From assembly GCA_963828825.1 (NCBI GenBank), contig CAWHGF010000004.1:124001-188000 (forward strand): DNA of 64,000 nucleotides. The letters run 5' to 3'. The translations under genes were made by a program, and so were the position numbers. Each line of letters starts with the position of its first letter. Positions within the stretch are counted from its first letter, which is position 1. The notes beneath the pieces are model-generated. The model did no database searches. It was not told the origin of the DNA and worked only from the letters and a program-made list of their open reading frames with translations. Of the stretch, positions 47,038 through 56,096 are shown piece by piece. The DNA is from Bog-473 sp963828825 (lineage in GTDB: Bacteria; Actinomycetota; Acidimicrobiia; Acidimicrobiales; RAAP-2).

Positions 47038-47877
47038 TCAGCCATCGTAGAAACTCAATGGATGAAGCCCGACGAGCGTCCTCTCCCGCTCTGTCCGGGC
47101 ACGAGCCACTGCGTCCTCAGAGAGCTGGTTCGCCACCTCTGAAGGTCGGATTCGCTGGGCAAGATCACGACGCCCGTAGTGGCACTGGACAAACATCCGT
47201 CCGGGATCCCCGAATCGAGGAGGCAACCGCCTGTGCCATATGTCCGAAACGAAGAGGGCAACGTCGCCTGCTTCGGCCACGACCGGCTCGGCGCCGCGGC
47301 CTTCCCACTGCAGATCGTCGTCGGCGAGCCGCTCCAAGGGGGGCGCCTGTCCTGACATGTGGCTTCGCGGGATCACCCCTGTCGGGCCCGCTTCGATCGG
47401 GCAAGCCCAGAGATAGAAGTGCGCCGCGATGGCGAAAACCGGATACGGAATCCTTGGATCCCACGGAATACCCGGGTCACGAGGGACGTGTGGTCCGCTG
47501 TCGATGTGCCAGAAGCGTCCGAGATGTCTGGTGTCCCCAGATTCTTGTCGCCACGCCGTATTGGCGATCACGTGGCAGTCCTCACCTAAGAGGGGCTCAA
47601 CGATCTCGAGGATCCGGGGATTTCCAATGGCCCGCTGGACAAGGCTGCTCCGATTGAGCATCTCGTAACGAAACGGGGAGGATTCCTCGAGTGAATCTCC
47701 CCGCTCATCTGGCGGGTATTCCGCAAACACGCGCTCGACATCGGTGCGGAGCGCCGCGAGTTCCTCTCTCGCGAAGATGCCACGCAGAACGACATAGCCC
47801 TCTCCCTGAAGGCACTCCACGGCGGCGGGTGCCGTGCCAGAGCGGAGCGAGAGATAGCCGGAAGATCGAGTGAGCAT
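47038..47877 (-). CDS. Phytanoyl-CoA dioxygenase (PhyH) family protein
   Basis: This 279-residue Fe(II)/2-oxoglutarate dioxygenase-like protein starts its conserved part at LQGEGYVVLRGIFAREELAA. The iron ligands His and Asp are in RFWHIDSGPHVPRD and the distal His in SDIWHRRLPPRFGD. The Arg that would bind 2-oxoglutarate is in DPGRMFVQCHYGRR. The substrate is unknown; the family hydroxylates lipids, amino acids and specialised metabolites. It is isolated, with no pathway context. Confidence 0.87.
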   Translation of the reverse strand: MLTRSSGYLSLRSGTAPAAVECLQGEGYVVLRGIFAREELAALRTDVERVFAEYPPDERGDSLEESSPFRYEMLNRSSLVQRAIGNPRILEIVEPLLGEDCHVIANTAWRQESGDTRHLGRFWHIDSGPHVPRDPGIPWDPRIPYPVFAIAAHFYLWACPIEAGPTGVIPRSHMSGQAPPLERLADDDLQWEGRGAEPVVAEAGDVALFVSDIWHRRLPPRFGDPGRMFVQCHYGRRDLAQRIRPSEVANQLSEDAVARARTERERTLVGLHPLSFYDG

Positions 47878-48147
47878 GCAACGATTCTGCCGCCAAAGGC
47901 CGACGGGGTCACTCCGCTCGGCCGCCGGCCTGTACGAGGGCTCACAGGGCGCTGTGGTGGCACCAACCGGGACGATGGTCCACCGCCAAGCGGACGGGAC
48001 TTTCTCCGGATCAGGACAGTGTCGGGAGGTCTGACAGCGCAAAACCCGACTGGCGGCTCCAGCGCTAGGACCTGGGAAAGCAGGCGGCCGGGCGTTCAGG
48101 TGTGGCGGCAAACCGACGCGACGAGACAGCAAAGGACCGAGATGGAA

Positions 48148-48262
48148 CTACCTCGCCTCACCGAGGAAGGTGAGCAGTGCGGTGTTGACCTCATCGGGAT
48201 ACGTCGATCCGATGTTGTGCGGACCGCCCTCGATCGGGACAAGCTCGCCTGCCATGCCCGGT
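48148..48262 (-). pseudogene. C-terminal remnant of an alpha/beta hydrolase
   Basis: On the minus strand one frame reads GELVPIEGGPHNIGSTYPDE and ends VNTALLTFLGEAR before a TAG at 48148-48150. This is the characteristic last helix region of alpha/beta hydrolases, with the catalytic His in GGPHNIGSTYP. An in-frame stop lies just upstream of the fragment, and the rest of the gene is absent. It is a decayed relic. Confidence 0.55.
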
Positions 48263-48624
48263 CGCTGATCCGGCTACCGCCGAGGGCATCGACATTGTAG
48301 AAGCAAGTTAAGCCTTTACTACACCTTTATGGTTGACCCGAATTGGGCAGCGGCACGAGCGCTCCCCCACTGCCCGCAACGCCACGGTCGGCCCGTGGAC
48401 CCGCGCTCCAGACCCCCGCCCAGGTGCCACCGTTCGAATCCCCTTCGGGGCGAGGGACAGTCTCAGATGTCGTCTGCGACCGCTGCCCCATCTCGGGGTT
48501 CGGTCACGAGTCAATCGGCTAGCTGTTTGCTCGACTAGGTCGCGCCTGCCCACGACCCGCTGGCGTAAGGGCGTATCACCGTGCGTCGGGACGCGAAGCT
48601 CATGCGTGAGAGTCACCCCGGGGC
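48263..48624. other. Gene-free stretch with a T-arm-like sequence
   Basis: About 360 bp without a gene. 'gttcgaatcc' occurs near 48430 but the stem before it does not pair, so no tRNA is called. Confidence 0.4.
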
Positions 48625-49305
48625 TCAGAGCAGAAGGCGCTCCCAGGTATCAGCGAGCCAGCGTTCATAGCGATCGACTGACCACCTGCGCTCGACGGTC
48701 ATCAGCAGATAGAGCTCTGAGCTGTTGGTCGCCCACAAGACGTCGGCGGCCTCCGCGATGGCCAGCCCCTCACGGAGTGCTCCGGCATCGCGGATTTCGG
48801 TGGCGAGCTTTCGCATATTGGCTGCTCGTCGATTGCTGATCTCAAGCCAGACCTGATCTGCTTCGGGCTCTGTATTGGATGCATCGCGCAGTGCCAGGAA
48901 CAAGGGGGCCAGGCGGCCTTGGATCGAGCAGGTCGCTTTGGCGAAGATGGCGAGCTTCGCTCTGGGATCGGGCTCAGCACGGATCGCTCGCACGTAGTCG
49001 CGCTCTTCGGCCACGACGGGTTCGTCCGTTCCCGATATGGCCTGCTCGATCAGCTCACGCAAGATGACCGGCTTGCGCCCGACCAAGGAATAGATGGTGT
49101 CGGCATTGACGTGGGCCTTCTCGGCGACCTGGGCCACGGTGGCCCCTCGATAGCCACGTTCGATGATCGTTTCCCTGGCCGCCGCTATGATCCGGCGCCT
49201 TGTCTCACGTGAGCTCGCCTGTCGGTTCGTGGCGTTGTAAGGACGATGTCCTTCGCATTCACCTACGACGTCCCCATCGACGAGTCCTTCTACCGGAAGA
49301 TCCAA
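48625..49305 (-). CDS. TetR-family transcriptional regulator
   Basis: This protein of about 226 residues has an N-terminal helix-turn-helix (TRRRIIAAARETIIERGYRG, ATVAQVAEKAHVNADTIYSL) and a ligand-binding C-terminal domain (LFLALRDASNTEPEADQVWL). The start is unclear. The domain begins near 49230, but the only in-frame starts are TTG 49305 and ATG 49347, both inside the divergent gene at 49246. Either the two genes overlap antisense or an unusual codon is used. It may control that divergent gene. Confidence 0.8.
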   Translation of the reverse strand: MDLPVEGLVDGDVVGECEGHRPYNATNRQASSRETRRRIIAAARETIIERGYRGATVAQVAEKAHVNADTIYSLVGRKPVILRELIEQAISGTDEPVVAEERDYVRAIRAEPDPRAKLAIFAKATCSIQGRLAPLFLALRDASNTEPEADQVWLEISNRRAANMRKLATEIRDAGALREGLAIAEAADVLWATNSSELYLLMTVERRWSVDRYERWLADTWERLLL

Positions 49306-49551
49306 GACGGACTCGGCTCCGGCTTGCCCAGTGGCCTGATCACGCACCTCGCCATCAAGCTCCCCGAGGGCGGTCTTCGCTATATCGACGTGTGGGAATC
49401 AGAAGCCGGGTTTGAGCGCTTTGCCGAAGACCGTCTCCACCCTGTGGTCCATCCCTTGCTCGCGACGATGCTGGGCGACGTGCCCCCTGAGCCCGAGCAC
49501 GTTCCGCTTTCCGTGATCCATGTCTGGAGTGCGGGCGGCACGTTCAACTGA
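49246..49551 (+). CDS. Hypothetical small protein divergent from the TetR gene
   Basis: This 101-residue protein (FAFTYDVPIDESFYRKIQDG, GGLRYIDVWESEAGFERFAE) has a pattern resembling dimeric alpha/beta-barrel (ABM or EthD-like) proteins: a beta strand after a Gly/Leu loop, then IDVWES and a helix. ATG 49246 is preceded by GTAAGGAC. It may be the target of the divergent TetR regulator. No function is assigned. Confidence 0.7.
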   Translation: MSFAFTYDVPIDESFYRKIQDGLGSGLPSGLITHLAIKLPEGGLRYIDVWESEAGFERFAEDRLHPVVHPLLATMLGDVPPEPEHVPLSVIHVWSAGGTFN

Positions 49552-49594
49552 GCTGGTGCCAAGTCAGTCGGAGGTGTCACCGTACGATGCCGGT

Positions 49595-49849
49595 TCATCG
49601 ACGCAGTTGCATCTGCTGCTGAACCCTGCTCCGGACGCGAACGAGGTAAAACGCAGCGAGGAAGAGACCAATGCCCAAGACGAATGTGAACACAAGTAGC
49701 ACGATGACCCATGCAGTCTTGTTTGAGCCTGCCGCATAGAAGGCCACGGCGGGCCGACTGAGTGCATCGACGATCGCCCACAACGGAAGCGCAAAACCCA
49801 AGAGGACGACGATGGGAATGGCAGGACCAAATACGTTCGCCGGTATCAT
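49595..49849 (-). CDS. Small membrane protein with PLDc_N-like domain
   Basis: This 84-residue protein has two membrane segments (IPIVVLLGFALPLWAIVDAL and TAWVIVLLVFTFVLGIGLFL). It has the Pro-Leu-Trp-Ala-Ile-Val-Asp-Ala pattern of phospholipase-D-nuclease N-terminal (PLDc_N) membrane proteins. The start is ATG 49849. The function of such proteins is not known. Confidence 0.75.
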   Translation of the reverse strand: MIPANVFGPAIPIVVLLGFALPLWAIVDALSRPAVAFYAAGSNKTAWVIVLLVFTFVLGIGLFLAAFYLVRVRSRVQQQMQLRR

Positions 49850-49935
49850 TCAGACTCTCTTTCAAGCTCCGAGGGAATCCTAGGCCAGGAGGGTTCCGCA
49901 CGCTCGCACAGCTCACAGGACTCTCCACACATGCG

Positions 49936-49980
49936 CCCCCGTACGCACCGGGACGATGGGACACCTCGGCAGTTTCGGGA
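49936..49980 (+). repeat. Dispersed motif, copy A
   Basis: It contains cccccgtacgcaccgggacg followed by atgggacacctcggcag. It is the weakest match to the other copies in its left half and lies in the 272-bp gap between the PLDc_N-like gene and the DUF3303-like gene. Confidence 0.5.
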
Positions 49981-50122
49981 CAACCAGAGGCCTTTGACTA
50001 TTCAAGCACGGACGGGGGCATCGCCTCACCGTGACTCACTATCCCAATCCCGGTTGGCAGGACAGGAATGCGGTGCTAGACCAGCCGAGTCACGAAGAAT
50101 TGACCCGAGAGGAGTCCCGCAT

Positions 50123-50431
50123 ATGAAGTTCGTAGTGACGTGGAAGGTTCGGAGCGGTGCATCGGCCGATGGCAATGAGGCTGCCGCAGCTCGCGTGCTT
50201 GACGTCTTCGGAAAGTGGTCGCCGCCCTCCGACGAAACATTTCATCAGTTCCTAGGCCGCCTCGACGGTACGGGGGGATTTGCAGTCGTAGAGACCGACA
50301 ATCCAGATTCCCTGGCAGAAGCTCCGGCGAAGTTCGGCACCTACTTGGATTTTGAAATCATCCCGGTGAACGACATCACAGAGACAACGCGCCTACTCGC
50401 CGAAGGAGTCGAGTTCCGCAAGTCGATCTAG
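50123..50431 (+). CDS. DUF3303-like small protein
   Basis: This 102-residue protein begins MKFVVTWKVRSGASADGNEA. It ends DFEIIPVNDITETTRLLAEG plus six residues, the layout of DUF3303-type dimeric alpha/beta-barrel proteins. ATG 50123 is preceded by GAGAGGAG. Its substrate is unknown. Confidence 0.8.
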   Translation: MKFVVTWKVRSGASADGNEAAAARVLDVFGKWSPPSDETFHQFLGRLDGTGGFAVVETDNPDSLAEAPAKFGTYLDFEIIPVNDITETTRLLAEGVEFRKSI

Positions 50432-50460
50432 AGGTTCGCTCAAGCAGCGTGATGGATGGC

Positions 50461-50510
50461 TGTCCCAGTTCGCCGCCGGGACGGTGGGGCAGGTCGGCGT
50501 CTGGCACTGA
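50461..50510 (+). repeat. Dispersed motif, copy B
   Basis: It contains tcccagttcgccgccgggac then ggtggggcaggtcggcg. GTCCC pairs with GGGAC over 11 nt. It lies between the DUF3303-like gene and the Maf gene, which converge here. Confidence 0.55.
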
Positions 50511-50552
50511 CCCCCTGCTCGATATTCGGTGCCAGCGGTAGGTGACGCCTGA

Positions 50553-51155
50553 TCAGTGGTCGCGCCAAAGATCGAAGATCTGCACTCCGATCTGAGCGAG
50601 CATCGATCGAAAATGGGGAAGAGACAACCCCAACACGTTGGATGGCGAGCCATCGATGCCCTCTACAAAAGGTCCACTACAGCCTTCAATACTGAACGCG
50701 CCAGCGAGGTCAAGCGCATCACCTGTGCTTGCGTAAACGCGAAGCTCCTCGTTACTCGGACGACCGAATCTGATCAGGGTGCTTGCCACTTCACGTGCAG
50801 AAGCGCCCGATCGCATGTCAGTCAGAAAGTGCCCTGTCCAGAGTGGTGCCTCTCGGCCTGCAAGGCGCGCCCAAACATTCACGACGTCGGCTTCCGACCG
50901 TGGCTTCCCCAATGACGTCCCATCGAGCTCGAGCATTGAGTCGCAGCCCAGGACCAGCGCCTCAGGGAATTGAGTTGCCACCGCATTCGCCTTACGTTCG
51001 GCAAGGACCATCACTGCTTCTGCGGTGGTCATGTGACCCACTGTCTCGTCCACTCCGCTCACCGCAACCTCGGGGTCGAAACCGGCGTCTCGGAGAACTC
51101 GCAGCCGTGCCTTCGAACTCGATGCGAGCATCAACCGCAGTCCAAGTGGCGTCAT
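50553..51155 (-). CDS. maf: Maf-family nucleotide pyrophosphatase
   Basis: This 200-residue Maf/YhdE-like enzyme hydrolyses non-canonical nucleoside triphosphates such as dTTP or UTP derivatives and is linked to division arrest. The N-terminal signature is LRLMLASSSKARLRVLRDAG. The catalytic Asp is in ALVLGCDSMLELDGTSLGKP, and the end block is FSIEGCSGPFVEGIDGSPSN. Start ATG 51155. It has lower G+C than the core genes but is complete. Confidence 0.93.
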   Translation of the reverse strand: MTPLGLRLMLASSSKARLRVLRDAGFDPEVAVSGVDETVGHMTTAEAVMVLAERKANAVATQFPEALVLGCDSMLELDGTSLGKPRSEADVVNVWARLAGREAPLWTGHFLTDMRSGASAREVASTLIRFGRPSNEELRVYASTGDALDLAGAFSIEGCSGPFVEGIDGSPSNVLGLSLPHFRSMLAQIGVQIFDLWRDH

Positions 51156-51274
51156 GGATCAAGTATGGATGCGGGTCCTGGTACCACCCTCCAAGGGGGT
51201 GGGGGTCCGCTGGTCATGAAAGCAACACCATCACCGGATTGTCTCAGGAATCACTCCGACGCCTGACGCGATCA

Positions 51275-51305
51275 GCCCCCCGGAGCGCCTTGAGATCCGG
51301 GGGGC
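51275..51305 (+). terminator. Perfect 10-bp GC-rich hairpin, terminator-like
   Basis: gccccccgga (51275-51284) pairs with tccggggggc (51296-51305) across 11 nt. No T-run follows on either strand. It lies 120 bp upstream of the maf start. Confidence 0.4.
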
Positions 51306-51420
51306 CGTCGCCAAGGGATCCGACGTGGAGTCGAGTCGGATCCACCGCAGCACTACCCACGGGGATGGCGAGTGAAACAACGGACCCTCAACCCCAGGGC
51401 ATCGACTGCCGACAGAGACA

Positions 51421-51458
51421 AAACGACCCCGGCTCGATATCGCGGGCCGGGGTCGTTT
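51421..51458 (-). terminator. Canonical intrinsic terminator on the minus strand
   Basis: aaacgaccccggc (51421-51433) pairs perfectly with gccggggtcgttt (51446-51458), a 13-bp stem with a 12-nt loop. On the minus strand the stem is followed by TTTTGTCTC, a proper U-tract; on the plus strand only three T follow. No gene is identified that would end here on the minus strand. Confidence 0.7.
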
Positions 51459-51889
51459 CGCTGGCTGCGCACGCTGAGGGAAAGGCGGAACCCTCGCGTG
51501 CCAGTCCAGTGGGCACAGGGCCTTGGCGAAACCCGCGTGCCTACGATCCAGTCTGGCAGGCGCGGAACTGCGGCGCCACAGGGGGCGAGATGCTCAGGGC
51601 GAGAAGCGACCACCGTGCGCAATCGTCACCCGCCCCTGGACGATCGGGCGTCCGCAAGATTCGCACGCCGAGCGCACTCTACCCACCATTCCGCCGGGTC
51701 CCCACACCCCCACCGCGACGCTCTGACGTAACCGGCCCCATGCGGGTCCCCGGACTCTGATTACTTCTCGCACGCCCTCGCCGTCGTGGGCCGGATTACA
51801 CGAGCGAGAAATGGCTGAGGCCTTTCGGGTCTCGCGCCAATCGGGGACTCTCGCTACATTGAGGTCTTCACCACGACGAGAGGATCCCG

Positions 51890-52201
51890 ATGTCGTCAAT
51901 CTCAGGACCCGAGCATCTCAGCGGCCATCATCGAGACACCCTGCTGCAGATCTTTCAGCAAAAGACAAACCACAACGTCGAATGGCACGATGTCGTCTCA
52001 TTGCTCGAGGCGGTCGGATCCATCGAACAACAGCACGACGACATGTTTCTGTTCCGCATCGGCCAAGAGACCGAGGTTCTCAGGCGTCCGAGTGACAAGG
52101 ACATCGACGGACAACAGCTTGTCGACTTGCGCCGAATATTGACGAGCGCCGGCTACGACACCATGGCCGCAGAACTCGAAGGCAAGGGCAACGAAGTCTG
52201 A
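51890..52201 (+). CDS. Hypothetical small protein
   Basis: This 103-residue protein contains HHRDTLLQIFQQKTNHNVEW, HDVVSLLEAVGSIEQQHDDM and a C-terminal RRILTSAGYDTMAAELEGKG. The central VEWHDVVSLLEAVGSI resembles the fold of small dsRNA-binding-like or HicA-like proteins, but the catalytic His of HicA cannot be placed, so I leave it unassigned. ATG 51890 has GAGAGGATCC upstream. Confidence 0.7.
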   Translation: MSSISGPEHLSGHHRDTLLQIFQQKTNHNVEWHDVVSLLEAVGSIEQQHDDMFLFRIGQETEVLRRPSDKDIDGQQLVDLRRILTSAGYDTMAAELEGKGNEV

Positions 52202-52250
52202 AAATGACCGGCGGGTTGAGACGGAAATAGGCCAATCGACTATTGACAGC

Positions 52251-52285
52251 GTGCCCAGTTCGCTGCCGGGCTGGGGATGGCTCAC
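52251..52285 (+). repeat. Dispersed motif, copy C (short)
   Basis: It contains gcccagttcgctgccgggct. GCCC pairs with GGGC over 11 nt. It lies between the gene at 51890 and the secreted-protein gene, which converge. Confidence 0.45.
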
Positions 52286-52416
52286 GCCGCCAGCAAAGCT
52301 CCGCCGGGGGCCGCGGCGTGGAGTCTCGCCTTGCCGTTGGCGGCCACTCCTACCGCGATTGACCGGGTAGTGGTCTGTTCTGGCGAGCTCGACGATCAGA
52401 CAAGTCAGATCGGGGG

Positions 52417-52965
52417 TTATCCGTAGCTCACCGTACCCGTGCCGGTCACTTGTCCAATTGCTGCGCTGGGGTTGGCATTGCTGTTCATGTTGCACTTGCC
52501 CTTATCCAGGGGAAGGACGAAGGCATACGAGATAGTCACGTTTATCGTGCCCGTGATTCCGGCATACGCTTTGGTTCCACTGATAGCAGTGGCTGGCTCG
52601 GTCACCACGAACGTCGCTGAGCACGTCGTCGCGTTCACCGTTGTGGGCGGAGCGCTGTTGTTGTTTTCTGCGGCATCAATCTTCTGCGTGTTGAAGAAGA
52701 TCGTGCCCTTCGTAAGGTTGAAGAGACGGTAGCCAGGGTTTTGCTTCTTGGTTGGCTTGCCGTTCGCCGTCGCGCCCACTGATGTGCCGTGGTCCCCGAT
52801 CGCCCCCGTGAAGATGACCTTGAAACTAGTTCCGTTGTTGGGACCGAGTGAGGCCCACAGCTGAGTTTGCCCGCTCACGGGCGTCGCCGCACCAGCCGAA
52901 CTGCCGATGAGACCCGCTCCGGTCAGGACCAGTCCCGCCACTGATGCCTTGATCGATCGATTCAT
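52417..52965 (-). CDS. Secreted protein of unknown function
   Basis: This 182-residue protein has a clear signal peptide (RSIKASVAGLVLTGAGLIGS, cleavage near SSAGA-A). A Thr/Ser/Gly-rich beta-type mature part with two Cys follows (TTCSATFVVTEPATAISGTK, GKCNMNSNANPSAAIGQVTG). ATG 52965 is preceded by AGGAGTAGGA. I do not recognise a family. It is typical of small actinobacterial exported beta-sandwich proteins. Confidence 0.75.
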   Translation of the reverse strand: MNRSIKASVAGLVLTGAGLIGSSAGAATPVSGQTQLWASLGPNNGTSFKVIFTGAIGDHGTSVGATANGKPTKKQNPGYRLFNLTKGTIFFNTQKIDAAENNNSAPPTTVNATTCSATFVVTEPATAISGTKAYAGITGTINVTISYAFVLPLDKGKCNMNSNANPSAAIGQVTGTGTVSYG

Positions 52966-53209
52966 TCCTACTCCTGTCGGTGGGCGGTTGGTTGCTCGAG
53001 CCTATGATGAGCGCGGTGAATCCTCAATGGTGATAGCCGACGAGGGGTGGATGGTGGTACCACCACCATCGATCGATCTTGCTAGCGGTCATCTCAGTTC
53101 GCAGACTGTGACCCCTTTTGCGATCGTGGGGGTGCCCCGTTCGATCCACGCTGCCGGCACCGCGCACTTTCGGATCGTCTCGACCCGTTCGGACCGGCCA
53201 TGATTGGTC

Positions 53210-54427
53210 ATGGCTAAGAAGTGTCACGGCAACCGGCGGCACCGCATCCGAATCTCGACCGAGGGTGCCCTCTTGGTTGTGGGGATCGCCATGCTCTTGA
53301 TGCTGGGCTTCCTCGGGGCATCTCAGATGGTCGGCAACGACATGGCCGCCGCCAGCCCCTCGACCTCCTCGACAGTCTGGCTGTGCCGTCCCGGGCTGTC
53401 GGACAATCCCTGCACCAGCAACCTCACGACGACGGTCGTTCGGGCGAACGGGACGACGTACGTCCAGCATGCCCGTGCGGCCAGAAACCCTCCCATCGAC
53501 TGCTTCTACGTGTACCCGACGGTCAGCACCCAGCCAACGGCCAATGCCAACCTCCACATCGATCCCCAAGAGCGAGCGGTCGCCATCGCTCAGGCCTCCC
53601 GCTTCTCCCAGGTTTGCCGGGTCTACGCCCCGATGTACCCCCAACTGACTCTCTCTGCGATCAGCAAGGGGATCCGCCCCCAGTCAGCCGCCATTGCGTA
53701 CCTCGGCGTGCTCTCTGCCTGGAACGACTACCTCGCCCACTACAACGAGGGGAGAGGCGTCGTCTTGATCGGGCACTCCCAAGGTGCATCGCTCCTCATC
53801 GCACTCATCAAACGCGAGATCGATCCGAACCCCTCAGAACGCGACCGGCTCGTGTCGGGGCTCTTGATGGGCGGGAATGTGACCGTGCCGACCGGTCAGG
53901 TGGTGGGCGGAGACTTCGCCCACATACCGGCATGTGAGACCAACGCCCAGACGGGCTGCGTCGTGGCCTACTCGACGTTCAGTTCGCCACCGCCCGCCAA
54001 CAGCTTGTTCGGTCGCGTCGGTACCAGCATCAGCGCATTGTCCGGTCTCTCGCCGACCTCCGCCGCCGGGTTGCAGGTTCTGTGTACAAACCCCGCTGCG
54101 CTGGCCGGAGGGACCGGTCCACTGATCCCCTACTTCCCGACCAAACCGTTCCCCGGCTCTAAGTCCAACCTTGAATATGGAGCCACCTCGAAACACACTG
54201 TTCGTACTCTCTGGGTGTCCTACCCGAACCTTTACCGCGCGCAGTGCGAGAGCTCGGGCGGTGCCACCTGGTTGCAAGTCACGGATATCGCCGGGTCCAA
54301 GGAGACTCGACCGGTTGTGCAGCCGGTGCTCGGACCTAGATGGGGACTCCACCTCGACGATGTCAATTTGGCCCTCGGCAATCTGGTCGAAATCGTCCGA
54401 GACGAATCGGTTGCTTACGCCCACTAG
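53210..54427 (+). CDS. DUF3089 alpha/beta hydrolase, membrane-anchored
   Basis: This 405-residue exported hydrolase has an N-terminal membrane segment (GALLVVGIAMLLMLGFLGAS). The conserved stretch PPIDCFYVYPTVSTQPTANA and the nucleophile elbow GHSQG in VVLIGHSQGASLLIALIK follow, with a C-terminal His in WGLHLDDVNLALGN. The family is lysophospholipase/lipase-like; its substrate is unproven. ATG 53210 is chosen over TTG 53204. It diverges from the secreted-protein gene. Confidence 0.85.
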   Translation: MAKKCHGNRRHRIRISTEGALLVVGIAMLLMLGFLGASQMVGNDMAAASPSTSSTVWLCRPGLSDNPCTSNLTTTVVRANGTTYVQHARAARNPPIDCFYVYPTVSTQPTANANLHIDPQERAVAIAQASRFSQVCRVYAPMYPQLTLSAISKGIRPQSAAIAYLGVLSAWNDYLAHYNEGRGVVLIGHSQGASLLIALIKREIDPNPSERDRLVSGLLMGGNVTVPTGQVVGGDFAHIPACETNAQTGCVVAYSTFSSPPPANSLFGRVGTSISALSGLSPTSAAGLQVLCTNPAALAGGTGPLIPYFPTKPFPGSKSNLEYGATSKHTVRTLWVSYPNLYRAQCESSGGATWLQVTDIAGSKETRPVVQPVLGPRWGLHLDDVNLALGNLVEIVRDESVAYAH

Positions 54428-55322
54428 TCGTCCCCCAGAATAAGCCAGACCTGCTCCGAGACGTAGGTGGTTGGAGACACAGTGGTCAGAAGGCGGGGGC
54501 CGCAAGCATCACTTCGTCCTCTCGGCCTTCGTCGGCTCCTGGGTGCCGCCCTACAAGTTGCCGGGACTGGACCCCAGGGTCAGTTCAACTGACTGGGTCA
54601 GCGGCGAGACGGCCCGGCTAGCACCTTTTGGGTGGCATCTGCACGCTGCGTGGACGCGGCTTCGAAATACGAGGTACTGCTCCTGGGCTCGCCAGGGGAA
54701 CTCAGGTGTTGCGGGAGCGTTGTGCAAGATCAGGCCCTTCGGCTCGTTCCAATTCGTAGACGCACGAGCGAGGATTCCCGGCGCCACCGAGATCGGCAGG
54801 CCCTGGCGGAGGGGAGATCGGGCGGGTGTGGCCGATTCAGCCCTTTCGTCGGGGCTGAATCGCGGCCAGGCGCTCCCTCGTCTACCGTCGCCAGAAAGGA
54901 GCGTTGTCAGGACGTAGTCTCCGATCCATCCGATCGGCTCTATTTCACCCCCCAGCAGAGTCGTCACCATCGGGATGGGGGGCGGAAGATCTGAGAATCC
55001 TCGCCGTTTACCAGGTCCTCCGTCCCCAACACTCATGCCCCCCCGGTCTACCCTCGACCCGGTGGACCCAATCCCGGGTCGGCGACCGTCATCCCGGCTT
55101 CATCTCCGAGCCGATGCGGTGCTGGGCGCTTTTCTACGACGGCACGAAGCAGACCGTTCCAGCGTTTTCCTGGACGGGCCGCTGGTTCAGCCCCAGGGCG
55201 ACCACTCGTGGCGGTGTGGTCCTGTCGGGATCATCTCCACGGCTTACCGGTTTAAGGGAGTTCGACCGGGGTCCTAGGCGTAGCCGACGAGAATGGGCAA
55301 TTTCCCCCCAAACCAGCCACGC
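54428..55322. other. Long gene-free stretch
   Basis: About 895 bp. The open frames on both strands have poor composition and no start context. One small bulged hairpin lies at 54573-54597 (cccag..tcagt / actga..ctggg). No RNA gene was recognised. Confidence 0.45.
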
Positions 55323-56078
55323 CTAACGCGGCTTACCGAGCCTTTTCTTAGCCCCTGATGCCCTGTCGCGAGCTTCTCTGGAACGACGCACCGCCAGCGC
55401 TTCAACAGACTTGAGCCGCTTCAGTTCATCCGCAGCAACAGCAACGGTTTGCCTCACTTTCGCAACCTCAGCATCAGCTTGTTCTACCTCGCGGTTTGCC
55501 TGCGCCAACTCGCGCTTGGCGGCGGTGTGGTCTGCCCCTGACCGAGAGCTTCGAGCGGACGTAGAGCCTTTGGTACGTGGCAGTGACGCGGTCTGAGGTT
55601 GCGCGGCGAATCCGAGTCCCGAATAGTGCAATCCGCTTATGAGCTGACCCCCACGGAGGCATTCAGCCGCCTGCGGATCCGCGAAGGCAGCCTCAAGGGT
55701 CGCTTCGAGCTCCTGCACCGCCGCCGCTGAAACCGGCTGGCCCATTCGAGAGGCCTTTGATCTCGCGTCCCGCACTAGTTTGGCGACGGCGTCGCCCTTC
55801 TCCTTCGAGACCCTTCGAATTTGTTCACCTTCGAGGTTGAGTTTTGGCGCTCGAAGTTCGACTCCCAACTCGATAAGACGCTCGACATCTCTTGAATGCT
55901 CGTGTACGAGAAGGTTCGCCAGCCAAGCAGCGACCGTAGGCTTGCGCAGCTTCATCAATGAGGAGGCGAGTTCCCGACAGCCCGCTTTGCGAGCCTCAAG
56001 AGCTTTTCCGTCTCGAGCTGAGGTGAACTCACTTGGAACCAACAGGTATAGCTCTTGGCTAGCGCTCTCCAACTCCAT
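55323..56078 (-). CDS. Hypothetical actinobacterial coiled-coil protein
   Basis: This 251-residue protein has an N-terminal conserved block (LYLLVPSEFTSARDGKALEA, RKPTVAAWLANLLVHEHSRD) that is recurrent in actinobacterial proteins of unknown function. A Ser/Thr-rich linker follows, then a long C-terminal coiled coil (KRELAQANREVEQADAEVAK) ending in basic residues. There is no signal peptide or membrane segment. Confidence 0.78.
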   Translation of the reverse strand: MELESASQELYLLVPSEFTSARDGKALEARKAGCRELASSLMKLRKPTVAAWLANLLVHEHSRDVERLIELGVELRAPKLNLEGEQIRRVSKEKGDAVAKLVRDARSKASRMGQPVSAAAVQELEATLEAAFADPQAAECLRGGQLISGLHYSGLGFAAQPQTASLPRTKGSTSARSSRSGADHTAAKRELAQANREVEQADAEVAKVRQTVAVAADELKRLKSVEALAVRRSREARDRASGAKKRLGKPR

Positions 56079-56096
56079 ACACCCATTCTGCCTCGA

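Larger units (their letters stand above)
51156..51889. other. Divergent intergenic region with two strong hairpins
   Basis: 734 bp between maf and the gene at 51890, transcribed in opposite directions. Apart from two perfect hairpins I see no supported gene. The minus frame near 51594-51670 ends with CESCGRPIVQGRVTIAHGGR, zinc-ribbon-like, but it cannot be confirmed. Confidence 0.5.

Noticed and set aside
48400..48480. tRNA-like gttcgaatcc sequence
   Set aside because: The five bases before the loop do not pair with those after it, and no cloverleaf can be drawn.
54551..55036. 161-residue minus-strand frame in the gene-free stretch
   Set aside because: It has no start context, no recognisable pattern, and competing frames on the other strand of equal quality.
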